A DNA stretch of 7,981 nucleotides, taken from NCBI GenBank assembly GCA_002394165.1, contig DGTA01000047.1, positions 608-8,588 of the forward strand, given 5' to 3'. Each line of letters starts with the position of its first letter. Position 1 is the first letter of the stretch. This DNA is from Lachnospiraceae bacterium UBA4348. Its GTDB lineage: Bacteria; Bacillota; Clostridia; Lachnospirales; Lachnospiraceae. This document shows positions 4,363 to 7,981 of the stretch, piece after piece. The notes below the pieces were generated by a model that worked only from the letters and a program-made list of their open reading frames with translations, ran no database searches and had not been told where the DNA came from. Made by a program: the position numbers and the translations under genes.

Positions 4363-7125
4363 ATGAGAAAAAATCTGGCACTAATCTTATCAGCTGCCCT
4401 TATGATCACCATGATGTCGAACGCGGTAATTCCTGCGCTCGCGTCAGAGGGATCGGCGGATGACCCGTACAAGCTGATCCTCACGGAAGAGCCGAAGCCT
4501 TCATCCGGCTCCCGTAAGGCGGCGGGCGAGGCTGCCGCTGCAGCTGCAGCAGAGCAGGCAGCTCAGACGGAAGGATCCGACACCAGTGATCCCTATAAGG
4601 GCGGGGGCGACAACAGCGACCCTTATAAGGGAACCGGCGGCGACAGCAGCGACCCGTACAAGGGGACCGGCGGTGATACGAGCGATCCGTATAAGGGAAC
4701 CGGCGGCGGAGATGCCGGCGCACAGGCTGCAGCAGAACCCGCTGCGAATGCGGAGAACTATGTTCCCGAGCCCGGCGCAGACGCGAAGTATACGGTGACG
4801 GTCACGCCCGACAACTGGGTGAAGATCGAAAATGAAGGCGGGGCAACGCTCGGCCTGTCCCAGAAATCCGGCGTGAAGATCATTGAAGAAGAAGGATTTG
4901 CCTTCAAGGATCTCAACCAGAACGGAAGCCTGGATGCTTATGAGGACTGGAGAAAGCCCGCGGAAGAGCGCGCGCAGGATCTGGCGGATCAGATGAAAGG
5001 CGAGGAAAAGGCGCTGATGCTGGCACATGGCGGCTGGGACGGCGATTTCACGACAGAGCCTCTCATGGCGGACGACGCATCGGCTGTTTATCTGAAGGCC
5101 GGCGGACGCGGCGGCGTTACCCGCGCGATCAGCAACGGCGGCGGAGCCCACGCAAAATGGACGAACGCGCTTCAGGAAGTCGCGGAGAGCTGCTTCTACG
5201 GCATTCCCGCTATGATCTCCATCGATCCCAGCAATATTTCGGGCCTCGTTGAGAGCGTATCCCTCGCCTCTACGATGGATCCCGAACTCGCGGCGCAGAT
5301 CGGCAAAGAGACCGCGAAGCAGTACCGCGCAGCAGGCGTTACCGCTCTGCTCGGACCGCAGGTCGATATCTCTTCGCCAATCATGAGCCGCGCAGGCGGA
5401 ACTTACGGCGAAGATCCGCAGCTGACGCTTGACATTGCCACCGCATATGTCAATGCAATGCAGTCTACATACGATGAGAACGGCGAAGACCTCGGCTGGG
5501 GCAAAGAGTCCGTATACTGCTTCACGAAGCACTACGGCGGCGCAGGCTCCACAGAAGGCGGGCGCGACGATCACACTTATGCCGGCAGATATACAGTATT
5601 CCCGGGAGAGAATCTGGAAGCGCACCTGATCACCTATTTTGACGGCGTGTTCAACCTTCCCGGAAAGACCGGAAAATCCGGTATCATGACTGAGTACGCG
5701 ATCAACGTCGACAAGGAAGGCAATCCCTTCGGCGGAGAGTACGCGGGTGCTTACAATGAGTTTATGTACAGCCTTCTTGACGAAGTCGGTTATGACAGCC
5801 TCAAGATCACAGACTGGGGCGTGTTCGGCGGACTCGGAGAGAAGACCGGAGGTCTGTGGGGAACAGAGAGCCTTAGCGAACCCGAGCGTGTAGCACTTGG
5901 ATTTGAGCGCGGTGTGAACATCCTGGGCGGCTATGGCGGCTACGGCGGAATCGGCGCGATCGCTGAAGGCTACAATGTACTTGCCGGCAGGATCGGCGAG
6001 GAGGAAGCGAACAAGATCCTCACAAAGGCAGCATATAACTACATCGTCGTGATGATGAACCTTGGAATGTTCGAGCAGCCTTATAATGACAGCGCCTATG
6101 CGGATTCCATTATCTTCAGCCCGGATTCGAATGCGTTTGGTCAGCAGACACAGGACGCCTCTGTCGTCATGATCAAGAATGACGGCGTGCTTACCGGAGA
6201 AGCTAAAACAGAGAAGCCGAAGGTCTATGTGCCTTACGTCTACAGCACGGGATTCTCCGCAAACTGGATGATGGGCGTCAATGAAGGCACACCTTCCTGG
6301 GCTCCCGGACTTGATCTCGAGATACTTGGTAAATATTTTGACGTAGTAACGGATAAACCCGGCACTGCAACCGGAGAGCCGGACGCGGAAGGAAATGCGA
6401 AGTTTACTAAGGACGATATCGTCAGAGCGACCGCAGAGGAGATCGCGGGCTGCGATTATATCCTTGTCGGTATGACCGGCGCATTCAGCGCGTCTTATAA
6501 CTCTCACCTGCAGGCAGCTTTCGGAGCTCCCAGAGACCTGACCGGAATAGAGGATTTCTATTATCCCGCTTCTCTGCAATATGCCGAGTATACAGCTGAC
6601 ACTGCACGCGATCCTTCGATCAGCGGAAACACGGTTGACGGCGCGAAGGAAAACCGTTCCTACAAGGGAAGAACTGCTCCGGCAGATCCCAACTACGGAC
6701 ATCTAGAAGCACTTCAGTACGCTGATTCCGTTGCCGGCGACATCCCGGTGATCGCGGCAGTCAGCATGGAGAGAGGCATGGTATGGACAGAAGTCGAGCC
6801 GCTCTGCGACGCGATCTTTGTATCTTACAACGCACAGAAGACAGACTCCGTCGCACGGATGATCCTCGGCCAGATTGAGCCTTCAGGACTTCTTGTATTC
6901 CAGCAGCCGGCTTCTATGGAAGCGGTCGAAGCGCAGGTGGATGACGTTCCCCGCGATGTGGAAGTTTATAAAGACGCAGCCGGAAATGCCTATGATTTCG
7001 CATTCGGAATGAACTGGTCCGGCGTCATTGACGACGCGCGCACTTCCAAGTACTCTGCGGAGCCGCTCACAAAGGTGCAGAGCCACGACTTCGGCGACAA
7101 GTTAAAGACGGCGGCAGCAGAATAA
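4363..7125 (+). CDS. secreted GH3 family glycoside hydrolase with DPYK-repeat linker
   Basis: 920 aa exported enzyme, probably an exo-acting beta-glycosidase such as a beta-glucosidase; substrate unknown. Residues 1-27 are a signal peptide (RKN, hydrophobic core, PALA then SEG). Residues 28-130 are low complexity: an Ala-rich run and four DPYK repeats. An EF-hand-like loop DLNQNGSLDAYE (183-194) precedes the GH3 catalytic barrel (about 195-575). The barrel shows SRAGGTYGEDP (342-352), the KHYGG motif (389-393), EGGRDDH and the expected nucleophile Asp484 in KITDWG. A GH3 C-terminal sandwich follows (about 595-885, starting VVMIKNDG and ending YDFAFGMNWSGV). No fibronectin-III domain, LPXTG or other anchor is seen. 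The start has AGGGGAGG nine bases upstream. A membrane-anchored GH3 follows 68 bases later, probably in the same operon. The GH3 assignment is firm; the activity is not. Confidence 0.9.
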   Translation: MRKNLALILSAALMITMMSNAVIPALASEGSADDPYKLILTEEPKPSSGSRKAAGEAAAAAAAEQAAQTEGSDTSDPYKGGGDNSDPYKGTGGDSSDPYKGTGGDTSDPYKGTGGGDAGAQAAAEPAANAENYVPEPGADAKYTVTVTPDNWVKIENEGGATLGLSQKSGVKIIEEEGFAFKDLNQNGSLDAYEDWRKPAEERAQDLADQMKGEEKALMLAHGGWDGDFTTEPLMADDASAVYLKAGGRGGVTRAISNGGGAHAKWTNALQEVAESCFYGIPAMISIDPSNISGLVESVSLASTMDPELAAQIGKETAKQYRAAGVTALLGPQVDISSPIMSRAGGTYGEDPQLTLDIATAYVNAMQSTYDENGEDLGWGKESVYCFTKHYGGAGSTEGGRDDHTYAGRYTVFPGENLEAHLITYFDGVFNLPGKTGKSGIMTEYAINVDKEGNPFGGEYAGAYNEFMYSLLDEVGYDSLKITDWGVFGGLGEKTGGLWGTESLSEPERVALGFERGVNILGGYGGYGGIGAIAEGYNVLAGRIGEEEANKILTKAAYNYIVVMMNLGMFEQPYNDSAYADSIIFSPDSNAFGQQTQDASVVMIKNDGVLTGEAKTEKPKVYVPYVYSTGFSANWMMGVNEGTPSWAPGLDLEILGKYFDVVTDKPGTATGEPDAEGNAKFTKDDIVRATAEEIAGCDYILVGMTGAFSASYNSHLQAAFGAPRDLTGIEDFYYPASLQYAEYTADTARDPSISGNTVDGAKENRSYKGRTAPADPNYGHLEALQYADSVAGDIPVIAAVSMERGMVWTEVEPLCDAIFVSYNAQKTDSVARMILGQIEPSGLLVFQQPASMEAVEAQVDDVPRDVEVYKDAAGNAYDFAFGMNWSGVIDDARTSKYSAEPLTKVQSHDFGDKLKTAAAE
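4585..4713 (+). repeat. in-frame tandem repeats encoding SDPYKGTGGD-type units
   Basis: Four consecutive units begin at residues 75, 85, 96 and 107 of the secreted GH3 protein. Each is SDPYKG followed by a Gly/Thr/Asp tail; the first is 10 residues, the next two 11. The 33-base units differ at third positions (ccctataag, cccttataag, ccgtacaag, ccgtataag) while the protein is kept. A further isolated DDPYK is at residues 33-37, right after the signal peptide. The segment is predicted to be an extended linker exposed outside the cell. Confidence 0.85.
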
Positions 7126-7126
7126 C

Positions 7127-7153
7127 GGACCACCGGGCAAGGCCCGGATGTCC
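7127..7153 (+). promoter_or_regulatory. hairpin between the two GH3 genes
   Basis: CCGGGC (7133-7138), loop AAG and GCCCGG (7142-7147) form a perfect 6-bp GC stem. GGAC (7127-7130) and GTCC (7150-7153) can add four more pairs past a 2x2 internal loop. No T-run follows, so it is not a classical terminator. It more likely protects or separates the two parts of a shared mRNA, or causes partial read-through; that role is inferred. Confidence 0.45.
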
Positions 7154-7193
7154 TGCTGCATCGAATTAATAAACATAGATAAGGAGGAAGAAA

Positions 7194-7981
7194 ATGCTTA
7201 ATTTTCTGTCAACACTGCTGTCCCCGATATTTACGCCGATGGGAGTCAGCCAGGCGGACCTCACTGCATATCTGAACCAGCTGTCGGGTTATGTGTACGC
7301 GATCCTCTTCGTGATCATCGCGATGATCGCTCTCATGATCGGGGCGCATTGGGCAAAAAAGGGAACCCGCCACATCATCCGCTGGGTTGCCGGCCTCGGC
7401 GCGCTGGCGGCAGTCGTGGGAATTGTAAACGCGATCTGCTTCGGTCCCATGTATAATAACGTCTCCGGCTTCCTGAACGCTTCCAAAGTCAACCTTTCTG
7501 AGGAAACGGTAGCGCAGAGCCGGGCGACAGTCCAGAAAGTCGGCGAAGAGGGCGTGGTCCTTTTAAAGAACAACGGGATCCTGCCCCTTAACGTGGAAGA
7601 GTCGAAGAAGCTGAACGTGTTCGGCTGGTCTTCTACCAATCCGATCTACGGAGGAACCGGATCCGGATCCTCCAGCTCCGCAACCGCAGTCAGTATCCTG
7701 CAGTCCATGAAGGACGCCGGCTTTGAGCCCAACGAGGGTCTCTCCGGCATGTATGTGGAGTACCGCGCGGAGCGTCCCACGATCGCCATGGCTTCCCAGG
7801 ACTGGACAGTTCCGGAGCCGCCGGTCAGCGTTTACAACGACAATATGATGAAAGCGATCCACGAGTATTCCGATACAGCTGTTATCGTAATCGGCCGAAG
7901 CGGCGGTGAAGGCGCTGACCTTCCCACCGACATGAAGGCGGTCCTCGACGGAACTTATAATCCCGCGGAAAAGGTCTCCGC
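7194..7981 (+). CDS. membrane-anchored GH3 family protein, C-terminal domain first (partial)
   Basis: Open to the right edge: 262 codons plus two bases with no stop. The start has AAGGAGG at 7181-7187, six bases upstream. Residues 32-52 and 64-83 are two membrane helices. The loop between them (KKGTRHIIR) is strongly basic and so probably cytoplasmic, which puts the rest outside the cell. From about residue 104 the sequence is a GH3 C-terminal domain, shown by EEGVVLLKNNGILPL (118-132), FGWSSTNP (143-150) and a Gly/Ser-rich segment (153-162). No GH3 catalytic domain precedes it. Domain-reversed GH3 enzymes are known from rumen Clostridia (Ruminococcus albus and Butyrivibrio beta-glucosidases), so the barrel is expected beyond the window. 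Substrate unknown; its job is probably linked to that of the secreted GH3 before it. Confidence 0.85.
   Translation, partial: MLNFLSTLLSPIFTPMGVSQADLTAYLNQLSGYVYAILFVIIAMIALMIGAHWAKKGTRHIIRWVAGLGALAAVVGIVNAICFGPMYNNVSGFLNASKVNLSEETVAQSRATVQKVGEEGVVLLKNNGILPLNVEESKKLNVFGWSSTNPIYGGTGSGSSSSATAVSILQSMKDAGFEPNEGLSGMYVEYRAERPTIAMASQDWTVPEPPVSVYNDNMMKAIHEYSDTAVIVIGRSGGEGADLPTDMKAVLDGTYNPAEKVS

Noticed and set aside
4585..4713. Regularly spaced 33-base repeats that could be mistaken for a CRISPR array
   Set aside because: The repeats are contiguous, in frame, vary at third codon positions and encode a conserved peptide motif; there are no unique spacers between them.
4501..6702. A 733-codon open frame on the minus strand opposite the secreted GH3 gene
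   Set aside because: It lies wholly opposite a gene with clear signal peptide and GH3 motifs. Its protein is rich in Arg, Cys and His with no recognisable domain, as expected when GC-rich codons are read backwards. Smaller minus-strand frames opposite the WYL, kinase and second GH3 genes were dropped for the same reason.

Overview
The window reads as chromosomal DNA of a mid-GC Firmicute, most likely a gut-type Clostridia member such as Lachnospiraceae. This is inferred from strong AGGAGG-type ribosome binding sites, tRNA genes without an encoded CCA, an AgrC/AgrA-style kinase and LytTR regulator pair, and family 3 glycoside hydrolases of a kind common in that group. No genus or species can be named from the sequence alone.

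Left end (1-240): two tandem leucine tRNA genes run leftward. One is complete with anticodon CAG; the other is cut by the window edge after its first 20 nt. A near-consensus sigma-A promoter drives them. Going rightward, every protein gene is on the + strand. The first (260-1042) is a short-chain dehydrogenase/reductase whose likely start lies 18 nt inside the longest open frame.

Middle (1043-4240): a regulatory block. A WYL-domain transcription regulator (1147-2127) has its own promoter, with a perfect TATAAT box just downstream of two identical 8-bp repeats spaced one helical turn apart. Forty bases later come a LytTR response regulator (2168-2878) and, 18 bases after that, a polytopic GHKL sensor kinase (2897-4198). 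A 13-bp perfect hairpin terminator closes the unit. No AgrB protease or AgrD peptide gene accompanies the kinase and regulator.

Right part (4241-7981): two GH3 family glycoside hydrolases in an apparent operon. The first (4363-7125) is secreted. It has a signal peptide, an alanine-rich and DPYK-repeat linker, an EF-hand-like calcium loop, a GH3 catalytic domain and a GH3 C-terminal domain. The second (7194 to beyond the edge) is anchored by two N-terminal membrane helices and starts directly with the GH3 C-terminal domain. That suggests the domain-reversed GH3 architecture, with the catalytic domain beyond the window.

Working model (inference): the two-component pair senses an extracellular signal and may control the neighbouring GH3 pair. 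A LytTR-type half-site with a weaker second copy 20 bp later sits in the intergenic region before the first hydrolase. One hydrolase would work outside the cell and the other at the membrane surface on the same beta-glycan or on successive products. The window cannot tell the substrate.
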